From contig CAVIIZ010000027.1 of assembly GCA_963642995.1 (NCBI GenBank), positions 1-19,315 of the forward strand: DNA of 19,315 nucleotides, written 5' to 3'. The number at the start of each line of letters is the position of its first letter. Within the stretch, counting starts at the first letter, position 1. The stretch is from CAVAWX01 sp963642995 (GTDB lineage Bacteria; Actinomycetota; Coriobacteriia; Coriobacteriales; QAMH01). Shown piece after piece: positions 1 to 7,749 of the stretch. The position numbers and the translations under genes were made by a program. The notes under the pieces are model-generated. The model saw nothing but the letters and a program-made list of their open reading frames with translations, searched no databases and was not told where the DNA came from.

Positions 1-967
1 CCGTTGTGGAGGCGGACAGCCCGAGGGCGCTCGTGGCGGTGATGGTGGCGCTGGTCGTCGGCGTCGCGCCCACCGCGACCGTGACGGTGCCGTCGGCGGC
101 GACCGTCGCCACGCTCTCGTCGCTCGATGCCCAGCTCGTTGCCGTGTGGCAGCTCTTGAACGAGGATGCCGACGCGGAAGGCTCGAAAGCGGCGGACAGG
201 GAGACGGTCTTGCCGGCGTCTGCCGTGACGGTACCGCCCGTCTTGTCCTCTCCCCCGGACGTGATCTTCATCGAGGCGGGCACGGAAAACGTGCCGAAAT
301 GGCTCGCCACGTTTCCGGTCTGCCAGCTGGCAAACGAGGCGGCGTTTTCGGAAAGGTAGTAAATGGTGCTGTTCACGTTGTCCGTGAGCGGAGAGCCGTC
401 GCCCAGCTCGTCCAAGGCGTCGCAGCCGGGCGCGGCGCCGAGGAAGTAGAAGTCCGGCCCGCCTTCGCTCGGATCGGCAAAGGGCCAGTCCACGTAGGTG
501 ACCGTCGCGGGAATGGTGGTGCTCTTCTTGCCGGAGGTACCGCCCTCCATGGCCGTGACGGTGAACGTCGTGCCCCTGAACTCGACGGTGGAGGGGATGA
601 TAAGGTCGTCGGGCACGTTCGAGATGCTGTAGCCCGTGGCGTACTTGTTGATTGTGGCCGTCTTGTCGCCCGTGTCCAGCCGGTAGTTGAAAAAGCCGAT
701 GTCGGCGCTGGCCACGGCCCGCAGGGCGTAGGTGGAGTCCGCCGCGCCCTCGACGTCGGCGCCTGAATCAGATGCCTGCGCGTCCGCCTTCGTCGCGTCG
801 CCAGCCGCCTGGCCGTCTGCCCCGGCGGCCGCCTTCGCCGTGGCGGCTATCGCCTGCGCGGAGGGCATGCAAAACGATATGCACAGCGCAAGCGAGCACA
901 CGACCGCGAGCAGCTTGTGCAGCGACCCCCTCCCGAACACGTTTTCCGACAGCTTCCTCTTGCTCAT
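1..967 (-). CDS. Secreted surface protein with BspA-like and Ig-like (Big_2) segments, partial
   Basis: The reading frame is open from an ATG at 967 down to the window edge (about 322 codons), so the 3' end is missing. A GAAGGAG ribosome site sits just upstream. Residues 1-40 form a signal peptide: a basic N-terminus (MSKRKL), a hydrophobic stretch around 18-34 and an AQA-type cleavage site near 39. An Ala/Asp-rich low-complexity linker follows (about 41-80). Residues 92-215 resemble the edge of BspA-type leucine-rich repeats (IPSTVEF, TFTVTAMEGG, TIPATVTYVDWPFAD). From about 228 the pattern TVTADAGKTVSLSA ... SSDESVATVAADGTVTV is that of a bacterial Ig-like group 2 domain. An exported adhesin or cell-wall protein is the likely role; ligand unknown. 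It lies downstream of serC on the same strand but has its own promoter. Confidence 0.82.
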   Translation of the reverse strand, partial: MSKRKLSENVFGRGSLHKLLAVVCSLALCISFCMPSAQAIAATAKAAAGADGQAAGDATKADAQASDSGADVEGAADSTYALRAVASADIGFFNYRLDTGDKTATINKYATGYSISNVPDDLIIPSTVEFRGTTFTVTAMEGGTSGKKSTTIPATVTYVDWPFADPSEGGPDFYFLGAAPGCDALDELGDGSPLTDNVNSTIYYLSENAASFASWQTGNVASHFGTFSVPASMKITSGGEDKTGGTVTADAGKTVSLSAAFEPSASASSFKSCHTATSWASSDESVATVAADGTVTVAVGATPTTSATITATSALGLSASTT

Positions 968-1044
968 GCCCGCTCCCTTCCTCGATGCGAAAAGCCCTGC
1001 AAATACACCGTGTCCTCCCCGAGAAACCGCAGCTTCCGCGATGG

Positions 1045-1063
1045 CGGAGAACTGTTTTCTCCG
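1045..1063. repeat. 7-bp inverted repeat in the surface-protein leader
   Basis: CGGAGAA at 1045-1051 and TTCTCCG at 1057-1063 are perfect inverted arms around a 5-nt spacer. The element falls just downstream of the predicted transcription start of the surface-protein gene, where a repressor site or a small leader hairpin could act. Function is inferred from position only. Confidence 0.4.
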
Positions 1064-1080
1064 AAAGATAAATATGATGT

Positions 1081-1109
1081 ATCTTAGGCCGCATGAATCT
1101 GGGTGTAAA
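1081..1109 (-). promoter_or_regulatory. Predicted sigma70-type promoter of the surface-protein gene
   Basis: On the minus strand, TTTACA (1109-1104, 5 of 6 to the -35 consensus) is followed after exactly 17 nt by TAAGAT (1086-1081, 4 of 6 to the -10 consensus). The region is clearly more AT-rich than its surroundings. The implied leader to the ATG at 967 is about 105 nt. This separates the surface-protein gene from serC transcription. Confidence 0.5.
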
Positions 1110-1248
1110 TTATTAAATTGCCAGGATAATAGACCGCCGCCGCACGGCCTCCGAGGTGCCAAAACACCTCGCCCGCCCGCAAATTCGACGGCAGCTGCCA
1201 CCCGGCGCCGCGCATGGGACCGGGTCGGCGGCACCCGCGGGGCGGGCC

Positions 1249-2328
1249 TCAGCCGTTGACGCGCTCGAATTCGCGCATGAAGTCCACGAGCGCCTGCACG
1301 CCCTCGATGGGCATGGCGTTGTAGATGCTCGCGCGCATGCCGCCCACGCTGCGGTGCCCCTTCACGTTTGCCAGCCCGGCCGTGCCCGCCTCGGCGACGA
1401 ACTTCGCATCCAGCTCCTCGTCGCCGGTGACGAAGGGCACGTTCATGAGCGAGCGGCACGCCGGATCGACCGTGCCGGAGAACATGGAGCTTTCATCGAG
1501 AAAACCGTAGAGCAGGCGCGCCTTGGCCTCGTTGCGCTCCTTCATCGCGGCAAGGCCGCCATGCGCCTTTATCCACTTGAACACCAGGCCGCAGATGTAG
1601 ATGCCGTAGCACGGCGGCGTGTTGTAGAGCGACCCTTTGTCCGCATGCGTCTTGAAGCGCAGCATCGTGGGCACGCCGGGCAGATCGTCGGAGAGCAGGT
1701 CCTCGCGCACGATGACCACCTGCACGCCGGCCGGCCCCACGTTTTTCTGCACGCCCGCGTGGATGAGGCCGAAACGCTCGACGTCGACCGGCTCGGAGAG
1801 GAACATCGAGCTTTGGTCGGAGACGAGCACGTGGCCCTTGACGTCGGGCAGCTCGGGATAGCGCACGCCGTGGACCGTCTCGTTTTGGCAGATGTAGACG
1901 TAGGCCGCGTCGTCGCGCACGCCCAAATCGGACAGGTCGGGGATGCGGGTGAAGTTGGAGTCGGCGCCGCTGGCCAAGAGCTTGGCGTCGCCCAGGATCT
2001 GCGCCTCGGCAAACGCCTTCTTCGACCAGTTGCCCGTGACGATGTAGTCGGCCTTGCCGCCTCTCGCGAGGTTCATGAAGACGCTCGCGAACAGCAGGCT
2101 GTCGCCGCCCTGCAAGAAGAGCACCTTGTAGTTGTCGGGGATGCCCGCAAGCTCGCGCAAGTCGGCCTCGGCGCCCTCGATGATGCCCTTGAACGCGGCC
2201 GAGCGGTGGCTCATCTCCATGACGGACATGCCCGCATCGCCGTACTCCAGCATCTCGTCGGCCGCCCGGGCCAGCACCTCCTCCGGCAACGTGGCCGGCC
2301 CTGCCGAGAAATTCCACACGCGCGCCAT
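1249..2328 (-). CDS. serC: Phosphoserine aminotransferase
   Basis: A PLP enzyme that transaminates 3-phosphohydroxypyruvate with glutamate to O-phosphoserine, the second step of serine biosynthesis (it can also act in the PLP pathway). The 359-residue product has the usual family length. It opens with MARVWNFSAGPATLPEEVL, the classic SerC N-terminus. The cofactor lysine is K195 in AGVQKNVGPAGV, and HRS near residue 41 and ETVHG near 150 are also typical. The ATG at 2328 is chosen over one five codons upstream because AAAGGA lies at the right distance from it and homologues begin there. One small oddity: the cofactor-phosphate region reads QGGDSLLFASVFMNL where many homologues have QGGAS. No serA or serB is in view, so the gene stands alone here. 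Confidence 0.95.
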   Translation of the reverse strand: MARVWNFSAGPATLPEEVLARAADEMLEYGDAGMSVMEMSHRSAAFKGIIEGAEADLRELAGIPDNYKVLFLQGGDSLLFASVFMNLARGGKADYIVTGNWSKKAFAEAQILGDAKLLASGADSNFTRIPDLSDLGVRDDAAYVYICQNETVHGVRYPELPDVKGHVLVSDQSSMFLSEPVDVERFGLIHAGVQKNVGPAGVQVVIVREDLLSDDLPGVPTMLRFKTHADKGSLYNTPPCYGIYICGLVFKWIKAHGGLAAMKERNEAKARLLYGFLDESSMFSGTVDPACRSLMNVPFVTGDEELDAKFVAEAGTAGLANVKGHRSVGGMRASIYNAMPIEGVQALVDFMREFERVNG

Positions 2329-2460
2329 CTCGCATCCTTTCATCCGTGAAGCATATGGAGGCTATTCTACCCCTCATCCGCGCGCGGCAAAAAGGACAGC
2401 GCATCTCAGGCGCAGTATTGCGGCAGGTACTCCCGGAGGTACGGAAGGGCGAACTTCATT

Positions 2461-2560
2461 AGCCGGGCTTAGTTTTTTTAGCCGGGCTTAGTTTTTTTAG
2501 CCGGCCTTAGTTTCTTTAGCCGGGCTTAGTCATTTTAGCCGGGCTTAGTTTCTTTAGCCG
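2461..2560. repeat. 19-bp tandem repeat, five copies plus a partial sixth
   Basis: The 12-mer AGCCGGGCTTAG recurs at 2461, 2480, 2499, 2518 and 2537, each followed by a 7-nt T-rich spacer, and a sixth partial copy begins at 2556. The period is exactly 19 bp. One copy has AGCCGGCCTTAG, and the spacers vary slightly (TTTTTTT, TTTCTTT, TCATTTT). Each unit contains the near-palindrome AGCC-G-GGCT. It fills most of the gap between the topoisomerase stop and the serC start, both minus-strand genes. It may be a variable-number repeat or a serC leader element. Confidence 0.9.
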
Positions 2561-2586
2561 AGACCGGTTTCAGCCGCTCTCCGCCC

Positions 2587-2607
2587 CGGCGCCGCTCGAC
2601 GGCGCCG
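2587..2607 (-). terminator. Possible stem-loop after the topoisomerase gene
   Basis: Perfect 8-bp arms CGGCGCCG (2587-2594 and 2600-2607) flank a 5-nt loop, 17 nt past the topoisomerase stop codon. There is no adjacent U-run on the minus strand, so it is not a canonical intrinsic terminator. It could still protect the 3' end or assist termination. Confidence 0.35.
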
Positions 2608-2624
2608 CCCGGTTTCGCCGCGCC

Positions 2625-5201
2625 TCAGGCCTTGCCGGCTTTCGCCTTCGCGCCCGCGCCTTTTTTGGCGCCCTTGGCCTTCGCGCCCGCGCTCTTGCCT
2701 TTGCCCTTGCCCTTGGCGCCCCGCGCGCCCTTCTTCGCGGCCGCCTCCTCGCGCTTCGGGCAGTCCATGTTCACGCAGATGCGCCACGGCCCGCGCGTCG
2801 TCTCGACCACGACCTCGGGCGCCCCGCACGCATCGCACGTCTCGCCCGTGGCCGAGAGCTCGCCGCGCTGCGGCAGCGGGTAGCTGACCCCGCACTCGTC
2901 GTAATGCTCGCAGCGGATGAAGCGCTTCAGGGTGCGCGGGTTCTTCTGCGCGACCAGCCGCCCCTCGCGCCCGGCCTCGCGGCACACGGGGCACTCCCCC
3001 ACGACCAGCTCGGGCATCTTGTTGCTCTCGCACTCCGGGTTCAGGCAGTGCACGTAGGCCTTCGCGCGAAACGGCGTGACCTTCACCTGCGGCGTGCCGC
3101 ACAGCGGGCAGGGCTCCTCGACGGCCTCGTACTTGCCCTGCGGCAGCGGGTAGGTGACGTCGCAATCCGGCCAGCTGTTGCAGCCCACGAAGCTCGAGCG
3201 CGTCTTCGCGCTGCTCTTCACGCACAAATCGCCCCCGCATTTCGGGCAGGCGCCCACCCGGCTGTCGGCGGTGACGGCGTCGGCGATGGCCTCGCCCATC
3301 TCGTCTTTGCGCGGTATCAGCTCGTCCATGATGTCCGCGAGCAGGCGCCGCGAGTGCAGCACCACCTCGTCGCGCTCCTTTTGCCCCTCGGCCACGCTCG
3401 TCATCTCGGCCTCCAGCTCGGCGGTCATGTCCGGCGAGGTGATGTGCGGCGCGTAGCGGTGCAGCGCGTCGATGACGGCCTCGCCGAGCTGCGTGGGCTC
3501 GATGGGGTCGTTCACGATGTAGCGGCGGCTGTAGAGGCGCTCGATCATGTCGTGGCGCGTGGCCTTCGTGCCCAGCCCGTGCTTTTCCATCTCCTGGATC
3601 AGGCGCCCGGAAGAGTAGCGGGCGGGCGGCTCGGTCTGCTTGGCCTCCAGCTTCGGCTCGGAAAAGCCCAGCACCTGCCCCTCGGCCAGCTGCGGCATCT
3701 GCTCGTCTTTCTTCATGCCGTACTGGTAGACGGCCCGATAGCCCGGCACCACCAAGACGTCGCCTTTCGCGGTGAAGGGCTGGCCTGCCACGTCCACGCC
3801 GATCTTCGTGCCCTCGACCACGGCCTCGTCGGACAGCGTGGCCATGAAACGCCGCGCCACGAGGTTGTAGAGCTTCCACTCCTCGGGCTTGAGCTTGTCG
3901 GGGTTGGCAGGGCCGGTGGGGTAGATGGGCGGGTGGTCGGTGTCGAACTGCTTGCCGCGCGTGGGGTGAAAGCCCGCGCCTGCGCCGGATGCCGCAAGCA
4001 GCGCGTCGGCGTGCGGCTTGTAGGCGGCGTATCCCGCGCCGAGCATCTTCAGCAGCCCGGCGTAGTCCAGCCCGTCCGGATAGACCGTGTTGTCCACGCG
4101 CGGGTAGCTGATGTAGCCGGCCATGTAGAGCGACTCGGCGATGCGCATCGTGCGGCTGGGGCGGATGCCGATGCCGCTTGCCGCCGCCATGAGCGACGTG
4201 GTGTTGAAGGGAGCGGGCGGGCGGCTCTTGCGGCGGCGCTTCTCTATGGAGGTCACGGTCGCGCGCGTCGCGTCCTTCACCGCCGCATGCGCCGCGCTTG
4301 CCGCCGCCTCGTCTTTGAAGCGGGCCGTGGCGTGCGTGACGGCGAACGCCCCGTCGTCGCCGGTGCCGTCCGGCGCGCACATGCCGGAAAGCACCCAGTA
4401 GTCCTCCGGCACGAAGGCCTCGCGCTCCTTCTCCTTTGCCACCACCAGCGCCAACGTGGGCGTCTGCACGCGGCCTGCGCTGCGCGTGTTGCCGAATCCG
4501 GAGTAGCGCGCGAGCGTGAGGTAGCGCGTGAGCACGGCGCCCCAGACCAGGTCGATGTGCTGGCGCGTCTCGCCGGCGTGCGCGAGGTCGAAGTCCAGCT
4601 CGACCAGGCCGTCTTGCGAGAACGCCTGCCGTATCTCGTCTTTGATGAAGGCGGAGTAGCGCGCGCGGCTGATGGGCGCGGAGGCGTTCACCTCGCGCAC
4701 CATCGACAGCGCGTCGAGGCCTATCAGCTCGCCCTCGCGGTCGAAGTCGGTGGCGATCACGACGGAGTCGGCCTTTTTCGCCAGGTTCTTCAACGCGCGG
4801 ATGATCTCCTTTTCCGCGGGCAGCTTGATGATGGGCGCATAGGTGAGGTAGGGCAGCGCGGGGATCTTCCACGTCTTCAAGGCGATGCCCTCCGCGGTGA
4901 AGGGGCTGCGCTTTTTCTCCCAGGGCGGCGTGGGCAGCGTGTCGGGCACGTCCGGCGCCTCGACGATCTCGCCCTCGGCGGTCAGGCCCACCCAGCCGCG
5001 CTTTTTGCCCCACACCATCTCGACGGGAAAATCGACCCCCAGGATGTGGCCGCGCAGGCCGATGGTCACGCAGTCGTGGCCGTCGCGGGCAAAGCGGTAC
5101 ACCGGCGTCTTGTACACCGTGTCCTTGGTGGCCTTGCCGTCTGCGAGCAGCCGCGCTATCTGGCCGGCGGCGTCGTTTTTCTCGGTGATGATGAGTTCCA
5201 T
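2625..5201 (-). CDS. Type IA DNA topoisomerase, archaeal-type, with zinc ribbons and basic tail
   Basis: An 858-residue enzyme that would relax or decatenate DNA through single-strand breaks. The N-terminus MELIITEKNDAAGQIA begins the Toprim domain, with the metal-binding DFDREGE at 152-158. SAGRVQTPTL (241-250) and the catalytic tyrosine Y366 in GYISYPR are type IA hallmarks. From about residue 650, several four-cysteine ribbons occur (CPKCGGD, GCNSWPDC, CPLCG, CPVC, CDACG) with YPLP motifs, a layout I associate with archaeal DNA topoisomerase I rather than classic TopB. The last ~45 residues are a Lys/Ala/Gly-rich tail resembling histone H1, seen also on actinobacterial TopA proteins. The ATG at 5201 fits the family start; an in-frame GTG at 5240 would add 13 unconserved residues. 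It could be annotated topA or topB; a housekeeping topA is probably elsewhere. Confidence 0.92.
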   Translation of the reverse strand: MELIITEKNDAAGQIARLLADGKATKDTVYKTPVYRFARDGHDCVTIGLRGHILGVDFPVEMVWGKKRGWVGLTAEGEIVEAPDVPDTLPTPPWEKKRSPFTAEGIALKTWKIPALPYLTYAPIIKLPAEKEIIRALKNLAKKADSVVIATDFDREGELIGLDALSMVREVNASAPISRARYSAFIKDEIRQAFSQDGLVELDFDLAHAGETRQHIDLVWGAVLTRYLTLARYSGFGNTRSAGRVQTPTLALVVAKEKEREAFVPEDYWVLSGMCAPDGTGDDGAFAVTHATARFKDEAAASAAHAAVKDATRATVTSIEKRRRKSRPPAPFNTTSLMAAASGIGIRPSRTMRIAESLYMAGYISYPRVDNTVYPDGLDYAGLLKMLGAGYAAYKPHADALLAASGAGAGFHPTRGKQFDTDHPPIYPTGPANPDKLKPEEWKLYNLVARRFMATLSDEAVVEGTKIGVDVAGQPFTAKGDVLVVPGYRAVYQYGMKKDEQMPQLAEGQVLGFSEPKLEAKQTEPPARYSSGRLIQEMEKHGLGTKATRHDMIERLYSRRYIVNDPIEPTQLGEAVIDALHRYAPHITSPDMTAELEAEMTSVAEGQKERDEVVLHSRRLLADIMDELIPRKDEMGEAIADAVTADSRVGACPKCGGDLCVKSSAKTRSSFVGCNSWPDCDVTYPLPQGKYEAVEEPCPLCGTPQVKVTPFRAKAYVHCLNPECESNKMPELVVGECPVCREAGREGRLVAQKNPRTLKRFIRCEHYDECGVSYPLPQRGELSATGETCDACGAPEVVVETTRGPWRICVNMDCPKREEAAAKKGARGAKGKGKGKSAGAKAKGAKKGAGAKAKAGKA

Positions 5202-5245
5202 GAAAAGACGTTCCTTTTCTCGGTCGAACACTTCCCGCACGCTCT

Positions 5246-5266
5246 ATACTAAAGCCCTCGAGAGGG
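5246..5266. promoter_or_regulatory. Divergent topoisomerase/comF intergenic control region
   Basis: The gap between the divergent topoisomerase and comF-like genes holds a minus-strand TAGTAT (5251-5246), a weak -10 candidate, next to an inverted repeat CCCTC-GA-GAGGG (5255-5266). No convincing -35 is visible. If this -10 is used, transcription would start close to 5240, which favours the ATG at 5201 as the topoisomerase start. Confidence 0.25.
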
Positions 5267-5306
5267 AAAAACGCAACCGGCGAAGGGGCCCGAAGGGGGC
5301 TCGCCG

Positions 5307-6098
5307 GTGCACGATTGTAACCATATACTCGAAAAACTCGCCACATCTTTTGCGGAAACGCTGTGGCCGACGCGCTGCGTCGGCTGCGAGGAGCCGGGCG
5401 CGTTGCTGTGCGCGAGCTGCGCCGGGCGCCTGGAACGCATCGACCAGCGCCTGGCCTGCCCGCGCTGCGGCGCCCCCTTCGGCCACATCGTCTGCACGCA
5501 ATGCCCCGCGCCGGGTGCGACGGGCCGCGACGAACGCCCCCTGCCCGCGCCCTTCCCGTTTGCCGGCGCACGTGCCGCCACGAGCTTTCGCGGCGTCGCC
5601 CGCGATGTCGTGCACGCCTACAAGGACGGCGGCGAGCGGCGCCTGGCGGGCTTGATGGCCGACGAGCTGGCCTGCGCGCTGCGGGGAGGCCTGCGCGGCG
5701 AGCTTGCGGGCGACCTCGCGGCGCGCGCGCGGCAGGCAGGCGACTGGGCGGCCTGGGCGGAGTGCGTGGTGCCCGTGCCCTGCACGGCCGCCGCCCGGCG
5801 CCGGCGCGGTTTCGACCACGTGGGGCTCGTGGCCGAGGGGCTGGGGCGGCGCCTGGGGCTGCCCGTCGTGGCCGCGCTGCGCTCGCGCAAGAGCGCCGAC
5901 CAGCGCGACCTGTCCGCCGAGGAGCGGCGCCGCAACAGAACGGGGTCGTTTTCCGCATGCGCCGACGTGGCCGGCGCGCGCCTGCTGCTGCTCGACGACG
6001 TGATGACCACGGGCGCCACCGCCTCTGCCGCCGCAGACGCCTTGCTCGCCGCCCGTGCGGAATCTGTGCGCGTGGCGGTATTCTCGCGTGTCTGGTAG
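5307..6098 (+). CDS. ComF-family phosphoribosyltransferase
   Basis: A 263-residue protein of the ComF/GntX family. It starts with a zinc-ribbon region containing paired cysteines (CVGC, CASC, CPRC, CTQC at about 24-64). The C-terminal half is a type I phosphoribosyltransferase fold, with the PRPP-binding loop LLLLDDVMTTGATASAA and the family signature VPVPCTAAARRRRGFDHVGLVAEGL. In transformable bacteria ComF helps convert incoming single-stranded DNA into recombination substrates, but many members have unknown roles, so competence is not asserted here. The start is a GTG at 5307 with a purine-rich AAGGGGG about 10 nt upstream; no ATG fits better. It is divergent from the topoisomerase and 137 bp ahead of tatA. 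Confidence 0.88.
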   Translation: MHDCNHILEKLATSFAETLWPTRCVGCEEPGALLCASCAGRLERIDQRLACPRCGAPFGHIVCTQCPAPGATGRDERPLPAPFPFAGARAATSFRGVARDVVHAYKDGGERRLAGLMADELACALRGGLRGELAGDLAARARQAGDWAAWAECVVPVPCTAAARRRRGFDHVGLVAEGLGRRLGLPVVAALRSRKSADQRDLSAEERRRNRTGSFSACADVAGARLLLLDDVMTTGATASAAADALLAARAESVRVAVFSRVW

Positions 6099-6235
6099 GT
6101 GCGCGTTTTTCCCTCGTGGTAAAGTACCGAGCGCATGTGACGTTTCCCGCCGTTTTCACGCGGCGGCGATGCCCGCGCGGCGCGCCCGTTTTCCGACGGC
6201 GGACGCAGCGGACGACGAGACAGGCAAGGCAGACG

Positions 6236-6859
6236 GTGTTTGGCATAGGCGGAACAGAGCTCGCACTCATACTCTTCTTCGGCTTCCTGGTGTTCGGCCC
6301 GGACAAGCTGCCGCAGATAGGCCGCACCTTGGGGCGCGCCATACGCCAGTTCCGCGAGACCTCCGAGCAGATGAACGAGAAATTCAAGGAAGAGGTCTAC
6401 GATCCCTTCCAGGAGGCGGTCACGCCCGTGAAGGAGGCCGCCGAGAAGAAGATGGAGCCCTACAAAGACGACATCGACAGCGTGAAGGCGATGATCGACG
6501 ACACGAAGAGCATGGTCAACGAGCCCTTCGAGAACATCAAGGCGCAGACCGACGAGATGAAGAAAAGCGTCGACCCCTTCGCCTCGGGGCCCGCGCCCAC
6601 GGGAGACGCCGACGGGGCGATACGCGACCGCGCAGGCCGGCTGCCGCGCGAGAAGGCGGCCGCGAGCGCGGGCGCCGGCGCCGAAAAGGAGCCGTCCGCC
6701 TCGCCATCCGCAGATGCCGCATCGTCTGAAGCCGCCGCGCCCGCCACGCCCGCCGGCGAGAGAAAGCCGCTGCCCGAGACCAAGGCCGCCGCGGGCGCCG
6801 CCCCAGAGAAGACGGTCGCCGCCTCGCTGTACGGCCTCGACGACGAGGACGGTGAATGA
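6236..6859 (+). CDS. tatA: Sec-independent translocase subunit TatA/TatB
   Basis: The pore or assembly subunit of the twin-arginine translocon, which exports folded, often cofactor-bearing proteins. The 207-residue product begins FGIGGTELALILFFGFLVFGPDKLPQIGR: a short membrane helix (about 7-20), the FGP hinge and then an amphipathic helix (24-42). The early Glu and the length resemble TatB, while family models usually call this type TatA/TatE. A long charged helix follows to about 120, and then an Ala/Pro/Glu-rich tail that is probably disordered. The GTG at 6236 is chosen because AAGG lies 6 nt upstream and it gives the standard N-terminus. The stop is 3 nt before tatC, so the two are co-translated. 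Confidence 0.9.
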   Translation: MFGIGGTELALILFFGFLVFGPDKLPQIGRTLGRAIRQFRETSEQMNEKFKEEVYDPFQEAVTPVKEAAEKKMEPYKDDIDSVKAMIDDTKSMVNEPFENIKAQTDEMKKSVDPFASGPAPTGDADGAIRDRAGRLPREKAAASAGAGAEKEPSASPSADAASSEAAAPATPAGERKPLPETKAAAGAAPEKTVAASLYGLDDEDGE

Positions 6860-6862
6860 GCG

Positions 6863-7642
6863 ATGCCCATCGGACCTGCGCGCATGCCCCTGCTCGACCA
6901 CCTAGGCGAGCTGCGCCGGCGCGTCGTCATCATCGTCGTGTGCTTCCTCATCGCGGTCGTCGCGCTCTACACCGTGGCCGACCAGCTCATCAACTTCCTG
7001 AAGCAGCCCATCGCGCCCTACATCCCCGACGGCGACATCTACACCACGGGCGCCTTCGAGGGCTTCACCTTGAAGTTCGCGGTCTCGGCCTTTGCCGCCC
7101 TGATCGTCACGAGCCCCATCATCTTCTGGGAGCTGTTCGCGTTCTTCCTGCCCGCGCTCAAGCCCAACGAGCGCCGCTACGTGCTGCCCACGTTCTTCGT
7201 GGCCGTCGTCCTCTTCATCGTCGGCATGGTCTTTTGCTACTGCTTTTGCCTGGGGGCGGCCTTCGAGTGGCTCACCGGCGAGGCGATGGGCTTTTCCACG
7301 CTGCTGCCCTCTGCCAGCGACTACGTGAAGTACGTCATCTTGTTCGAGATAGCCTTCGGCATCGCCTTCGAGCTGCCGCTGGTCGTGTTCTTCCTCGTGC
7401 TCTTCGACATCGTGCCCTACAAGAAGCTGCGCAAGTCGTGGCGCTACGTCTACATCGCGCTCATGGTGCTGTCCGCCGTCGTCACGCCGGACGCCTCGCC
7501 CGTGACCATGCTGATCATGTTCGCCGCGCTCGTGGCCCTCTACGAGATAGCGCTGGCCTTCGCCCGCATCGCCCTGGCGAAAAAGATAAAGCGCCAGCAG
7601 GAACGCGAGGCCGCCGAGGAAGCGGAGTGGGCGAACTCGTAG
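6863..7642 (+). CDS. tatC: Sec-independent translocase subunit TatC
   Basis: The six-helix receptor of the twin-arginine translocon, which binds the RR signal peptide. The 259-residue product carries the N-terminal HLGELRRR motif, the conserved GFTLKFAVSAFAALIVTSP segment and the FLPALKPNERRYV motif after the second helix. Hydrophobic stretches occur at about 24-45, 75-100, 115-140, 160-185 and in the C-terminal third. The tail is charged and cytoplasmic. The ATG at 6863 is 3 nt after the tatA stop; an internal ATG at 6884 (MPLLDHLGEL) has no ribosome site but matches many family starts and cannot be excluded. No separate tatB is seen. Confidence 0.95.
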   Translation: MPIGPARMPLLDHLGELRRRVVIIVVCFLIAVVALYTVADQLINFLKQPIAPYIPDGDIYTTGAFEGFTLKFAVSAFAALIVTSPIIFWELFAFFLPALKPNERRYVLPTFFVAVVLFIVGMVFCYCFCLGAAFEWLTGEAMGFSTLLPSASDYVKYVILFEIAFGIAFELPLVVFFLVLFDIVPYKKLRKSWRYVYIALMVLSAVVTPDASPVTMLIMFAALVALYEIALAFARIALAKKIKRQQEREAAEEAEWANS

Positions 7643-7749
7643 GACGCGGGGCAAGACCGCCGCGCACGGCCCGAAGGAGCGGCCGGCCCGACGGAGCGCG
7701 GGGCGGGCGGGCCGCAGGAAAGCGGGCGAAAAGGGAAAGGAAAGGCGCC

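Noticed and set aside
6147..6166. CCGCCG/CGGCGG stem-loop between comF and tatA as a terminator
   Set aside because: It has only 6 bp, no U-run, and such stems are frequent by chance at this GC content.
2554..6387. A very long minus-strand open frame of more than 1200 codons
   Set aside because: It overlaps the topoisomerase, comF-like and tatA genes in other frames, is Arg/Ala-rich and has no family motifs; it is a GC-bias shadow.
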